Shown: piece by piece, positions 36,448-43,750 of the stretch
Position numbering within the stretch: the first letter of the stretch is position 1
How the letters are laid out: each line of letters opens with the position of its first letter
NCBI GenBank assembly: GCA_964360335.1
Contig: CAYHVH010000006.1
Coordinates: forward strand, 1 to 43,750
Length of the DNA stretch: 43,750 bases
Direction: 5' to 3'
DNA from: CAYHVH01 sp964360335
Lineage (GTDB): Bacteria; Patescibacteriota; Doudnabacteria; UBA920; 2-01-FULL-46-14
Made by a program: the position numbers and the translations under genes
Notes under the pieces: generated by a model
The model's database searches: none
What the model saw: only the letters and a program-made list of their open reading frames with translations
Told to the model about the DNA's origin: nothing

Positions 36448-36972
36448 TCATTTTGCATTTTGCATTTTAATTTTTGCATTAAGGACATTCATCAGTCCTC
36501 GAATATTCCCGACTAACACCGACTGCAATCCCCGCAAGGGCCCGGCGATTGCCGAAACCAATTGTCCTCTTAATTCTTGCTTGCCCGGCAGGCTGGCCAA
36601 CTGATTGATTGCGACTGCGCCCACAAGTTTGCGCTCCACTATCCCAGCTAGTAACTTGAGCTTGTCGTGCGTCTTGGCAAAGGCCCGCAGGAGCTTGGCC
36701 GGTAAAATTTCATCCTCGCGGCTATAACTTATCGCCACCGGCACCCGAAAAGTAAACTCCGAAACATCCACACCCAGACGCAGTAAAATCCGCCGCAAGA
36801 GGGTGAGTTTCACGACCTTGTGCCTAACGTCTTGTTTCCGAAGCTCCATCCGCAACTTCTGGATGTCGGCATCCGGCAGCCCCTGAAAATCGCTAAACAC
36901 GAGGCCTTTGGCACTCTCGAGCTCTTTGACGAGTTCATTCACTAACTGCTTTTTTTCGGCTTTTTTGAGCAT
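36448..36972 (-). CDS. rplJ: Ribosomal protein uL10
   Basis: L10 anchors the L7/L12 stalk and in many bacteria represses its own operon. The start at 36972 gives MLKKAEKKQLVNELVKELESAKGLVFSDFQGLPDADIQKLRMELRKQ, the normal family N-terminus; the frame extends 60 codons upstream through the leader but is not coding. GIVERKLVGAVAINQLASLPGKQELRGQLVSAIAGPLRGL is the C-terminal half. The last residues (NAKIKMQNAK) come from an AT-rich repeat. rplK and rplA are not upstream, which differs from the common arrangement. Confidence 0.95.
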   Translation of the reverse strand: MLKKAEKKQLVNELVKELESAKGLVFSDFQGLPDADIQKLRMELRKQDVRHKVVKLTLLRRILLRLGVDVSEFTFRVPVAISYSREDEILPAKLLRAFAKTHDKLKLLAGIVERKLVGAVAINQLASLPGKQELRGQLVSAIAGPLRGLQSVLVGNIRGLMNVLNAKIKMQNAK

Positions 36973-36980
36973 TTTTTTTA

Positions 36981-37021
36981 CTCCTCTCCCCAGGCGTGGG
37001 GAGAGGCTGGGAGAGAGGTCG
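36981..37021. repeat. Palindromic repeat supplying the rplJ ribosome binding site
   Basis: CTCCTCTCCCC-AGGCGT-GGGGAGAGG and GGGAGAGAGG are nested arms of the C-rich/G-rich family. On the minus strand its end reads GGGGAGAGGAG, and the final AGGAG lies eight bases before the rplJ ATG. Confidence 0.65.
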
Positions 37022-37022
37022 C

Positions 37023-37146
37023 TATTAAAAATAAAATCTGCGTATCCCCGGAGACCGCAGAAGCAAAAAACTTTGCCTTTTCCTGCGCAGGACTTAGTCC
37101 CTAAGTTTATCGAACGGGAGCCCGCGGTCTTGGGAAATATTAACTT
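37023..37146 (-). ncRNA. L10-type ribosomal protein leader
   Basis: The untranslated region between the rplJ promoter and the repeat contains, on the minus strand, CCCAAGACCGCGGGC, then GACTAAGTCCTGCGCAGG, AAAAGGCAAAG and TTTGCTTCTGCGGTCTCCGGGG. Distant GACCGCG...TGCGGTC pairing and the CCTGCGCAGGAAAAGGCAAAG segment are typical of the RNA that binds L10(L12)4 and controls rplJ-rplL translation. Identification is by eye. Confidence 0.72.
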
Positions 37147-37152
37147 AATCAA

Positions 37153-37181
37153 ACTATAACCGACGATTTAGGGAATGTCAA
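37153..37181 (-). promoter_or_regulatory. Promoter of the rplJ-rplL operon
   Basis: TTGACA (37176-37181), a 17-base spacer and TATAGT (37153-37158) on the minus strand. Confidence 0.9.
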
Positions 37182-37191
37182 GTAAAGAAAC

Positions 37192-37221
37192 CTCCGAGAG
37201 GCAGGAAAAAACCTCTCGGAG
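37192..37221 (-). terminator. Terminator of the gene at 38137
   Basis: CTCCGAGAGG and CCTCTCGGAG form a perfect 10-bp stem, followed on the minus strand by GTTTCTTT. It lies just upstream of the rplJ promoter and insulates it. Confidence 0.85.
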
Positions 37222-37240
37222 CGGGGTAGAATCAGAGCTC

Positions 37241-38137
37241 TTACGGCTTCAGAAGCTCTGACGGAATATAGATGAGCGCGCCGGGCACGCCGTTGAAAGC
37301 GCAGGGGTGCCCGTGGCCGTAGCGGGTCACGAGCGCAGAGCCGTCGGAGAGGAAACAAATCCCGTTACCGTACACTCCGGGAAGCACAAGGGTCGTGCCC
37401 CTCATAACTCCCGGCGGTCCTTCAAAACGGTAATCGGTCACGAGCCACGACTCTTCCCTAAAATCCCTGGGGTTTTGTCCGATGCCGTAAACATATGGCG
37501 GCAAAGAACGCCTCCCTTCCAGTCGTTGCCATCTGTTCATGATGCGCTCGTAGCGGCCCAGCGACCAGCTCTCCAAATCCGTTCCTGATTCTACGGTTAT
37601 TATGGTGGGCTGTTCGGCATCCGGGTTAACGAGCAAAGCTGAATGTATGATGTTCCCGTCTGATACCGGGAGAGCGAACGAGCCATGGTTCCAACTGCCC
37701 CACTTCTCCGGGGTCCCGTGTAGAGAAGGGAAGATGATGAAAAAGCGAGACTCACAATTTCGACTCACGAGCAGGCAGCCGTTCCATCCGAAGTTCACGG
37801 TCTGGGCACGGTTTGCTCCTCCTGCCGCTAAATCTGGAAAAAGTCGTATCGTTGCCCCGTCCTCGTAATGTATCCCTCTGATCCATTCCACCTCGAACTG
37901 CAGACCTATGTGACCGCGCGCAATGCGCGCCAGACATATGGCTGGTTCGAAATACGCCGCGATTGCAATCTCGTCTTGATTATCAGATAATCGTCGGCTC
38001 GCGATCCCCAGCGGCTGGAAGCCGAGCGGAATCTCGACAACCTTGCCGAGTCGGTCGTGATTGATGGCGAAAGTCGTTTTCTGGTTAGCATAGCTCTTAG
38101 CCATCGCTCTCTTGTACGCCTCACTCATCTGCGTCAT
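37241..38137 (-). CDS. Hypothetical protein, beta-rich (accessory singleton)
   Basis: A 298-residue protein. The ATG at 38137 is chosen because AAGGAGG lies a few bases upstream; the frame extends 29 codons further without a ribosome binding site. No signal peptide is seen from this start. The sequence is rich in Gly, aromatic and beta-type segments, with few Cys and no motif I can name. It has its own terminator and lies between mltG and the ribosomal operon. Function unknown. Confidence 0.65.
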   Translation of the reverse strand: MTQMSEAYKRAMAKSYANQKTTFAINHDRLGKVVEIPLGFQPLGIASRRLSDNQDEIAIAAYFEPAICLARIARGHIGLQFEVEWIRGIHYEDGATIRLFPDLAAGGANRAQTVNFGWNGCLLVSRNCESRFFIIFPSLHGTPEKWGSWNHGSFALPVSDGNIIHSALLVNPDAEQPTIITVESGTDLESWSLGRYERIMNRWQRLEGRRSLPPYVYGIGQNPRDFREESWLVTDYRFEGPPGVMRGTTLVLPGVYGNGICFLSDGSALVTRYGHGHPCAFNGVPGALIYIPSELLKP

Positions 38138-38232
38138 GGTGCCCTCCTTGGAATTCTTCAAATCATGCCAAAACAAAGAAGTACTGGCTATGACAACTAA
38201 TACTACCCCACGGAGGAAAATCAAATCAAGTC

Positions 38233-39321
38233 CTACTCCAAATACCTCGCTCGGTTTCTTTTGTGCTCTTCCAAAGTTTTAGCAAAATACGCCGTGCCGT
38301 CGGGGGCGGTCACAAAGTAGAGATAATCCGTGTCCGCGGGGTAAATCGCGGCTTCCAGGGCATCGAGGGAAGGATTACTGATCGGTCCGGGCGGAAGCCC
38401 CCGATTGCGGTAGGTATTGTAGGGGGACTGGATTTTGGTTTCTTCCAGCGTTGCCCGGGCCGAACCTTTCCGGCCAGTGAGGTAAGAAATGGTCGCGTCA
38501 CTCTCCAGCGGGATCCCCGCCGCCAAGCGGTTGTAAAAAACCCCGGCCACCCACCGCCGCTCCTCCTCAAGTTTTTTTAATTCGGCTTCACTAAGCTTCG
38601 CCCCCTTCGGCACATTCCGCCCTACCTCTTTTTCCACAATCGAGGCCAAAGTCACGATTTCGTAGATCGACTTCTTCTGCTCGCTAATCGCTTTTCGCAA
38701 ATCGCTACCGAGCTTCTGGTCAAAGTTTCTGACCATCTTCCGGACAATCTCTTCCCCACTGCTCTGGTTTCTAAAAAAATAGGTATCCGGAAACAGAAAA
38801 CCCTGCAGGCCGTTTTGCCGCGGCACTTGAGCCAAGAACGCAAACTCGCCCGAGGATAGGAGGCCGCCGGCCAAGGGGCTCGGCAAGGCCGCCTGGAGGA
38901 ATTCGCGGCTTTTGACAATCCCGCTTTCCTCCAGAGACTTGCCGATATCAGTCACACTCCAGCCCTCGACAACCGTAAACTTTATGGAATCGTCAATGAC
39001 CTTCCCGGAAGCCAAACGCTCCGCAATCTCGCTGATTGGCATCGCGGGCGAGAGCGCGTAACTGCCGGCTTGGAACTTGCCGCCTTGGTTCCGGAGATAG
39101 GAGTTGAGTACAAAAAACAAAGCCCGGTTGATGAGCCGTTCTTGTTCCAGGTTTTGGGCAATCTGTTGGGTACTCTCGCCGGGGCTCACAACAAACACTT
39201 CCTCCTCCGCCTCGGTTTTGAGAGGCTTGCTGATCTTCACTCCCGCATAAACCAAAAATGCCAGCCCCAGGATGACAACTAAAATAATCAGCCATTTGAC
39301 TACGCTTACCAAATTTCGCAT
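38233..39321 (-). CDS. mltG: Endolytic murein transglycosylase MltG
   Basis: MltG cuts new glycan strands in the periplasm and is thought to set their length. An N-terminal membrane helix (about 8-27) is followed by a LysM-like domain (FVVSPGESTQQIAQNL) and the YceG domain. The catalytic Glu230 is in LASIVEKEVGRN, with LESDATISYLTG and SPYNTYRNRGLPPGPISNPSLDALEAAIYPADTDYLYFV after it. The 362-residue length is normal. A -10-like GATAAT lies nine bases before the ATG. Confidence 0.95.
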   Translation of the reverse strand: MRNLVSVVKWLIILVVILGLAFLVYAGVKISKPLKTEAEEEVFVVSPGESTQQIAQNLEQERLINRALFFVLNSYLRNQGGKFQAGSYALSPAMPISEIAERLASGKVIDDSIKFTVVEGWSVTDIGKSLEESGIVKSREFLQAALPSPLAGGLLSSGEFAFLAQVPRQNGLQGFLFPDTYFFRNQSSGEEIVRKMVRNFDQKLGSDLRKAISEQKKSIYEIVTLASIVEKEVGRNVPKGAKLSEAELKKLEEERRWVAGVFYNRLAAGIPLESDATISYLTGRKGSARATLEETKIQSPYNTYRNRGLPPGPISNPSLDALEAAIYPADTDYLYFVTAPDGTAYFAKTLEEHKRNRARYLE

Positions 39322-39344
39322 GTCGTCTTTATTATCAGCGATTT

Positions 39345-39487
39345 CGAATTACGAAGCAAGAATTAAGAGTATTAGCGACCTCTCCCTTAATCCCTCCCCA
39401 TCTCCTGGGGAGGGAACCCCTCTCTCCAGGTGATGGAGAGAGGTTGGGAGAGAGGTCGAACCGTAATTCATAATTCTTAATTCAGGA
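39345..39487. repeat. Nested palindromic repeat between mltG and pcm
   Basis: CGACCTCTCCC and GGGAGAGAGGTCG form the outer arms of a C-rich/G-rich element from 39379 to 39460, with GGGGAGGGA and CTCTCTCCA hairpins inside. AT-rich GAATTAAG/CTTAATTC arms lie further out on both sides. No gene is seen in this 167-base gap. Confidence 0.7.
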
Positions 39488-39488
39488 T

Positions 39489-40109
39489 TCACTTTTTCAC
39501 AAAAGGCACAAAGGCAAATCCCGGATAATCTTCCTCGACGAAATCCTGCTCCGTATTTTTTTTGAGATGCTTAATCGTACAGGCCGGGCCGGGACCCACA
39601 GGAATGACCATCTCGCCCCCGGGCTTGAGCTGGGCTTTCAAGGCCTTGGGGATGGCCGGGGCCGCGGCGGAGGCCAAAATCCGGTCAAAAGGGGCAGCTT
39701 CCGGCCAGCCCTCCCAGCCAGACCGGTTATGAAGCTCAATGTTTTGGTAGCCGAATTTCTGGAGATTTCCGCGGCCAAACTCGTAAAGGGCGGGGACGAT
39801 TTCCAGACCGTAAACTCGGCCGTCCTTTCCTGCCACGGTTGCCAAAAGCGCCGTGGTCCAGCCCGACCCAAAACCGATGTCCAGAATCTTCTGGCCAGCT
39901 CGCAAGTTCAAAAGTTCCAGCATAAACACCACGGTATAGGGCTGGGAAATGGTCTGGCCCTCCCCGATAGGGAGCGGCGCATCCACATAGGCCTCCTCGG
40001 TAAATTCCGAGGGTACGAAATGTTTCCGGTCAGTCGCCAAAAAGGCGGCGATGAGCAAGGGCGTCCGCAACACCCCCGAAGCTTTCAATTTCTCCACAAG
40101 TTCTTTCAT
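39489..40109 (-). CDS. pcm: Protein-L-isoaspartate O-methyltransferase
   Basis: PCMT methylates L-isoaspartyl residues in damaged proteins. The 206-residue protein has the family N-terminus (FVPSEFTEEAYVDAPLPIGEGQTISQPYTVVFMLELL), the SAM motif KILDIGFGSGWTTALLA, and a C-terminal LKPGGEMVIPVG. It begins at the ATG at 40109. A TATAAT box lies about 30 bases upstream (40139-40144). It is separated from mltG by the nested repeat. Confidence 0.93.
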   Translation of the reverse strand: MKELVEKLKASGVLRTPLLIAAFLATDRKHFVPSEFTEEAYVDAPLPIGEGQTISQPYTVVFMLELLNLRAGQKILDIGFGSGWTTALLATVAGKDGRVYGLEIVPALYEFGRGNLQKFGYQNIELHNRSGWEGWPEAAPFDRILASAAAPAIPKALKAQLKPGGEMVIPVGPGPACTIKHLKKNTEQDFVEEDYPGFAFVPFVKK

Positions 40110-40154
40110 AACCGTTCGAAATTCAAAATGCTATCTGCATTATACGTACTACCC

Positions 40155-40183
40155 TGGACTTTAGGCAAAAATTATGCTATAAT
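40155..40183 (+). promoter_or_regulatory. Promoter of the CAP-domain gene
   Basis: TGGACT (40155-40160), a 17-base spacer, and TATAAT (40178-40183) with a TG extension (TGCTATAAT). The leader holds the hairpin TCCGCC-TCT-GGCGGA. Confidence 0.75.
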
Positions 40184-40260
40184 AGACTAAGTTCGAGTCC
40201 TTTTTCGCAAGAAACAAAACTCTCCGCCTCTGGCGGAAAACAAAATAAAAAACAAAAATA

Positions 40261-40851
40261 ATGACGAGCCAAGAATTGGCCTTTTCCGGTTTGCGGGAAG
40301 CTTTCCTGCGAAGCCCCGAGTCTTTACCTTCTCCCGCCCCCAAGAAACAGATCTTTCTCTGGAAAGCCCTGCTGATCTTGAGTCTGCTGCTGTTCTGGTT
40401 CTTGGCCCTGCCCCGACACGAAGCCGTAAGGCCGGCTCTCATGAGCGAAGCGCTTCTAAGCGTCCTGAACCAGGACCGGCAAAAAAACGGGCTTTTGCCC
40501 TTAGCGATTAATCCCAAGCTTGAGAAAGCGGCAATGGCTAAAGCCCGGGATATTCTGGAGAACGACTATTTTGCCCACACCTCGCCGACCGGGGTGGTGC
40601 CTTGGGATTTCATCCGCCAAGAAGGGCTGGCGTTCCGCTTTGCCGGCGAGAATCTGGCCAGGGGCTACACCAGCGCTTACGAGCTAGAATACGATTTTCT
40701 GCAAAGTCCCGCCCATCGCGAGAATTTGCTTTCCCCCCTGTACTCGGAAATCGGGATTGCGGTTGCGGACGGGACGATAGACGGTCAGCCGTCCGTTGTC
40801 ACGGTTCAGCTCTTTGCCGCACCGCTCGAGACGCTGGTATTCCGTCAATAA
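40261..40851 (+). CDS. CAP/SCP-domain (YkwD-like) membrane-anchored protein
   Basis: A 196-residue protein with a membrane helix at about 32-50 and an extracytoplasmic CAP domain (65-190). Family marks are NDYFAHTSPTGVVPWDFI, FAGENLARGYTSAYELEYDFLQSPAHRENLLSPLYSEIGIAV and the two His of the CAP site. Bacterial CAP proteins lie at the cell surface; their activity is not settled. No ribosome binding site is clear before the ATG at 40261. It faces a bidirectional terminator. Confidence 0.85.
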   Translation: MTSQELAFSGLREAFLRSPESLPSPAPKKQIFLWKALLILSLLLFWFLALPRHEAVRPALMSEALLSVLNQDRQKNGLLPLAINPKLEKAAMAKARDILENDYFAHTSPTGVVPWDFIRQEGLAFRFAGENLARGYTSAYELEYDFLQSPAHRENLLSPLYSEIGIAVADGTIDGQPSVVTVQLFAAPLETLVFRQ

Positions 40852-40919
40852 TTTTGCATTAGGGAAGAATCAGGGAATAAAAAGGAAGCTGATCCCCAAA
40901 ATTCGGGGTCTTCTCTCCC

Positions 40920-40953
40920 AAAACCCCCGCTTTCAGTAAAGGGCGGGGGTTTT
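40920..40953. terminator. Bidirectional terminator between convergent genes
   Basis: AAAACCCCCGC and GCGGGGGTTTT form an 11-bp stem with T runs on both strands. Confidence 0.9.
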
Positions 40954-41007
40954 GTTGGAATATAACAAAGTGTCTGGTTTCGACAATTGTTGAGGCCTGC
41001 GGCGATC

Positions 41008-41685
41008 CTATTTTCCCGTAATGTCTTCTTCCACGGCATCCAGAACCTTTTTCGCGTGGTCCCGACCACCGAGTCCAAAGGCAATTCCGCCGGCGATGGC
41101 CAACATCGCTACGAAAGCGCGGAACAAATCCTGAATGAAATCCGAGGCGACCCGAAGCTCCGAAAGCGCGGCCAAGAAGGCAAAGACCAAAACGGCCCAT
41201 TTCGTGATCATCGCCAGGGTATCGGAAGTGTGCAACCCGCCCGCGTGCAAGGCGTGACGAACCACCCCTTGCAAGAAATTGGCGGCTATAATCCCGATCA
41301 GCATGATAGCCACGGCCACGATAACATTGCCGAAGTAAGGAATTACTTGCCCGTAGAGAAAACCGCTGACTTCGGAGAGGCCCAAAATGTCAGCCGCCGC
41401 CACAAAGGTCGCAATGATGAAAAACCATTTCACCAGCCAGTTGCCAAAAACGGCGACCGACAATTTCTTGCCCGTTCGAGCGGACAACTTGTCCAATCCC
41501 AAGGTATTGGCGAGGTTGTCGATCTTGATCATTTCCAAAATTTTCTGAACCACACTGCCCAAACCTGCGCCCACCAGCCAGCCCAAGATCAAAACCACGA
41601 TGGCCACCACCAACACCGGCACAAAACTCGCGATCCGGTCGTAAAGACCCTGGAGCGAGATGGCAATTACTTGTCCGGTTGGCAT
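41008..41685 (-). CDS. TM-helix (CmpX/MscS-like) membrane protein
   Basis: A 225-residue protein with five or six membrane helices. Repeats of the TM_helix type, such as LVVAIVVLILGWLVGAGLGSVVQKILE, are visible, and the C-terminal AIAGGIAFGLGGRDHAKKVLDAVEED segment is typical of these small mechanosensitive-channel relatives (CmpX-like). The start at 41685 follows GGGGGTGATATCTC; a start at 41706 is also possible. An ion-channel role is inferred from the family. Confidence 0.75.
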   Translation of the reverse strand: MPTGQVIAISLQGLYDRIASFVPVLVVAIVVLILGWLVGAGLGSVVQKILEMIKIDNLANTLGLDKLSARTGKKLSVAVFGNWLVKWFFIIATFVAAADILGLSEVSGFLYGQVIPYFGNVIVAVAIMLIGIIAANFLQGVVRHALHAGGLHTSDTLAMITKWAVLVFAFLAALSELRVASDFIQDLFRAFVAMLAIAGGIAFGLGGRDHAKKVLDAVEEDITGK

Positions 41686-41810
41686 TGAGATATCACCCCC
41701 TCTCATAGATAAATTAAAAATCAAAATTCAAAAATCAAAAAACTGTAGTGTAAAATTTTTTTATTTTAATTGCCATTTTACATTTTGATATTTAATTTTT
41801 GATCTTTCAA

Positions 41811-42248
41811 CTATTCTCCCAAAATTTCAATGATCACGCGGCGTTTGCGGCCGCCGTCCAGCTCGACGAAAAAAATGCTTTGTTGCGGCCCCAACTGCAG
41901 CTTCCCTTTGGCCACGGGAATGGCCTCGCTGTCGCCCAGCAAGAACGCTTTCACATGGGCGTGGCCGTTACTCCGTTCGTCCGGTTTGAGGTTGGTGCGG
42001 ATTTCGAAAAAGTCGTGGGCGTAGTTGATGTCTATCGGAGCAATCCGGTAAAGCATCTTCATAATATCTTGCTTCAAAAGCGGCTCGTTGTGATTGACCC
42101 GGATGGCCGCCGTGGTATGAGGAGAAAACACAACCGCAACCCCGGAACGAATTTTGCTTTTGTTTACGGCTCCCTCAACCTTTGGGGTAATGTCCACGAT
42201 TTCAAACTGGGTCTTGGTTTCGAGCGCTAGTTCGGTCTGATAAGTCAT
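41811..42248 (-). CDS. YjbQ/UPF0047 family protein
   Basis: A 145-residue protein of UPF0047, whose members show thiamine-phosphate synthase side activity in E. coli. Family marks are VAVVFSPHTTAAIRVNHNEP, NGHAHVKAFLLG and LGPQQSIFFVELDGGRKRRVII. The His residues in PHTTA and GHAH probably form the active site. The true substrate is unknown. A TTGACA/TATAAT promoter lies 150 bases upstream, with an attenuator-like hairpin in the leader. Confidence 0.92.
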   Translation of the reverse strand: MTYQTELALETKTQFEIVDITPKVEGAVNKSKIRSGVAVVFSPHTTAAIRVNHNEPLLKQDIMKMLYRIAPIDINYAHDFFEIRTNLKPDERSNGHAHVKAFLLGDSEAIPVAKGKLQLGPQQSIFFVELDGGRKRRVIIEILGE

Positions 42249-42270
42249 GATTATTCTTCCGCTAGTTCCA

Positions 42271-42331
42271 TAAAAATAAAATACCCAAGTTCGTGCCCCT
42301 TATCGGGGGCACAAATCGGGTAAAATCACCC
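42271..42331 (-). promoter_or_regulatory. Attenuator-like leader of the YjbQ-family gene
   Basis: On the minus strand ACCC...GTGCCCC-N6-GGGGCAC...GGGT forms a terminator-like stem (42283-42321) followed by ATTTTATTTTT. Its first ACCC can instead pair with an upstream GGGT (GGGTGATTTTACCC, 42318-42331), making two exclusive structures. Alternatively the hairpin ends a short RNA of about 110-120 nt. Confidence 0.5.
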
Positions 42332-42397
42332 TCCGCCAGACACTTCTGCTGACTATTTGCTTTTGGTTTCTAGGAGCCTTCAATTTTGTCACTTAAT

Positions 42398-42427
42398 ATT
42401 ATAGCAGATTTCTTGCTATTTTGTCAA
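42398..42427 (-). promoter_or_regulatory. Promoter of the YjbQ leader
   Basis: TTGACA (42422-42427), an 18-base spacer and TATAAT (42398-42403) with a TG extension, on the minus strand. It overlaps the 3' end of the oxidoreductase gene. Confidence 0.85.
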
Positions 42428-43750
42428 ATTTGCGGAGAGTCGTTCGGCGGCTGCCGCCACTGCCTCGGAAAAAGTCGGGTAAGCATGAATGGTCTTTGCG
42501 AGGACTGTTGCCGGAACCTTGGCCTTGATTGCCACAGCGATTTCGTGAACCATTTGCCCCGCATTTTTGCCCAGAATGTGGCCGCCTAGGAAAAGTCGGG
42601 TTTTGGCGTCCGCTAAAAGCTTCACGAACCCCCGGCGGTCCTGGTCAATGAGCGCGCGGCCGAGGTTGCCGATCGGGAACTTCGCCGATATTACCTCGAA
42701 GCCTTTTTTCCGGGCGTCGTCTTCCCTCAACCCCACACTCGCTACTTCCGGCTCGCAAAAAGTCACTCTGGGAACCGCATCGTAATTTACGGCCTCCTCA
42801 TGCTGGTGACAAATGTTGCGCCCCACCAAATCCCCTTCATAAGCGGCAGTGTGGGTAAACTGCCAGTTCCCGGCCGCATCCCCCGCGGCCCAGATATGGG
42901 CCTGCGTGGTCTGCAGGTATTCGTTGAGCGCAAGCTTCCCGGTATCACCGATTTCGACACCAGCAGCTTCCAGTCCCAGATCGGCAAGGGCGGCGCGGCG
43001 GCCGGCCGCCACCATAATTTCTTGGGCGCGAAATTCCTGCTCGACCCCGCCAGTCTTAATTTTGATAATCTTGTTCGTTCCTTCTTTGCGGACCGCCATC
43101 GCCTCCATGTTCAAAACCACGAGCACCCCTTGGCTCTCTAACTGCTTCTGCACCTCCTGCGCGATTTCTTGTTCCTCGCGCTGCAAAATTTGAGGACCTT
43201 GCTGCAAAAGAGTAACCTTGACGCCGAAACTCGAAAACATTTGAGAAAACTCTGTCCCAACAGGCCCCCCGCCAATGATGATGATGGACTCCGGAAGTGT
43301 AGTGAGTCGCGCGGCCTGATCCGATACGATAAACCCAGCTTCTAGGAGTCCCTCAATTGGCGGAATAAATTCTTTGGAACCGGTGGCAATCACAAAATGC
43401 GCGGCGGAGTATCTTTTGCTTGCCGCGCCATTGGACCCGCCCCCGATTTCAATTTCATGATCGGAAACAAATCTTGCCCGCCCCCACAACAGCTCAATGC
43501 CGACGTTGCGCAAATTTCGCTCAATCCGGGGGCCGGTTAACTGATTGACAATCTTGTCGCGATACTCGGCAATTTTTTTGAAATCAAAGCGCGGATTGTC
43601 AGCATAAACCCCGAAATTTTCCGCTTGTTTGACGAGTTTATAAACTTTCGCAGCATGAAGTAAAGCCTTAGTCGGAACACAGGCGTAATTCGGGCAGTTC
43701 CCGCCGAGTTTATCTGGAAATTCTTCGACGATGGCAACTTTGTTTTTGGC
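42416..43750 (-). CDS. Pyridine nucleotide-disulfide oxidoreductase (dihydrolipoyl dehydrogenase/mercuric reductase family), partial at 5' end
   Basis: The frame is open from the right edge to the TAG at 42416 (444 codons). It begins within the FAD domain: KLGGNCPNYACVPTKALLHAA carries the redox Cys pair, with four residues between the Cys as in class I flavoprotein disulfide reductases. SIIIIGGGPVGTEFSQMFSSFGVKVTLL is the NAD(P)-binding fold, HIWAAGDAAG the second FAD contact, and HAYPTFSEAV the C-terminal His-Glu pair. No E2 or E3-partner genes are in view, so lipoamide, mercury or another substrate cannot be chosen. Confidence 0.88.
   Translation of the reverse strand, partial: AKNKVAIVEEFPDKLGGNCPNYACVPTKALLHAAKVYKLVKQAENFGVYADNPRFDFKKIAEYRDKIVNQLTGPRIERNLRNVGIELLWGRARFVSDHEIEIGGGSNGAASKRYSAAHFVIATGSKEFIPPIEGLLEAGFIVSDQAARLTTLPESIIIIGGGPVGTEFSQMFSSFGVKVTLLQQGPQILQREEQEIAQEVQKQLESQGVLVVLNMEAMAVRKEGTNKIIKIKTGGVEQEFRAQEIMVAAGRRAALADLGLEAAGVEIGDTGKLALNEYLQTTQAHIWAAGDAAGNWQFTHTAAYEGDLVGRNICHQHEEAVNYDAVPRVTFCEPEVASVGLREDDARKKGFEVISAKFPIGNLGRALIDQDRRGFVKLLADAKTRLFLGGHILGKNAGQMVHEIAVAIKAKVPATVLAKTIHAYPTFSEAVAAAAERLSANLTK

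Overview
The window reads as a chromosomal stretch from a bacterium with a compact, mid-GC genome, most likely of the Candidate Phyla Radiation (Patescibacteria). This is inferred from gene style and is not proven: short proteins, an AspRS without its GAD insertion, a secreted protein with thrombospondin-like Cys/Trp repeats, a PP2C-like/membrane/propeller protein, a helix-turn-helix plus degenerate nucleotidyltransferase protein, and many genes that appear to be translated without a leader. No rRNA gene is present that would settle the phylum.

Layout. 1-4.4 kb (minus): an HtrA-like protein that has lost its catalytic residues (cut by the left edge), a membrane protein, Lgt, a DEDD exonuclease ending in a clamp-binding-like motif, and a secreted Cys-rich protein. 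4.4-6.8 kb: a small plus-strand gene, an AlkD-like protein, a YvlD-like membrane protein, a 56-residue zinc protein and MsrA. 6.9-13.9 kb: an accessory-rich stretch. Here single genes with an AGGAGG-type ribosome binding site, most with their own terminator, lie between MsrA, a YggU-like protein, MsrB and a CapA-like protein, among gene fragments (msrA 5' end, macB 3' end) and palindromic repeats. 13.9-15.4 kb: PspC and LiaF-like envelope-stress proteins. 15.4-19.2 kb (plus): aspS, a YbaK-domain protein, scpA and scpB with two small membrane proteins, closed by a bidirectional terminator. 19.2-24.0 kb (minus): a carbohydrate and transport cluster (aminotransferase IV, GH1, EamA transporter, GH-A-like hydrolase, ROK kinase). 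24.06-24.24 kb: a complete tRNA-Glu(CUC) lying inside the anticodon loop of a second, split tRNA-Glu body. 24.6-28.3 kb (minus): the division cluster mraZ-rsmH-ftsL-ftsI behind a promoter with MraZ boxes. 28.4-32.9 kb: DinB, two paralogous TIM-barrel proteins, and the LexA unit with two small partner genes and a probable SOS box in its promoter. 33.1-35.8 kb: a regulator and the PP2C-like protein. 35.9-37.2 kb: rplJ-rplL with an L10-type leader. 37.2-43.75 kb: an orphan gene, MltG, Pcm, a CAP-domain protein, a TM-helix channel-like protein, a YjbQ-like protein with an attenuator-like leader, and a pyridine-nucleotide disulfide oxidoreductase cut by the right edge.

Two kinds of start site are mixed. 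Several core genes (msrA, msrB, aspS, lexA, the isomerase-like gene at 30522) have an extended or good -10 box only 6-9 nt before the ATG, so their mRNAs are probably leaderless. The accessory singletons have strong Shine-Dalgarno sequences.

The most novel signals are four. (1) The nested tRNA arrangement. (2) A family of short elements with 13-bp terminal inverted repeats (consensus CCCCGTTAGAWMY) and 4-bp target duplications. One sits in frame in msrB, adding exactly 36 codons, and two sit at the TTGACA -35 boxes of the lexA promoter and of a 29-codon gene. (3) Other palindromic repeats read as protein in msrA and at the end of the GH1 gene. (4) Accessory cassettes bracketed by partial duplicates of neighbouring genes.
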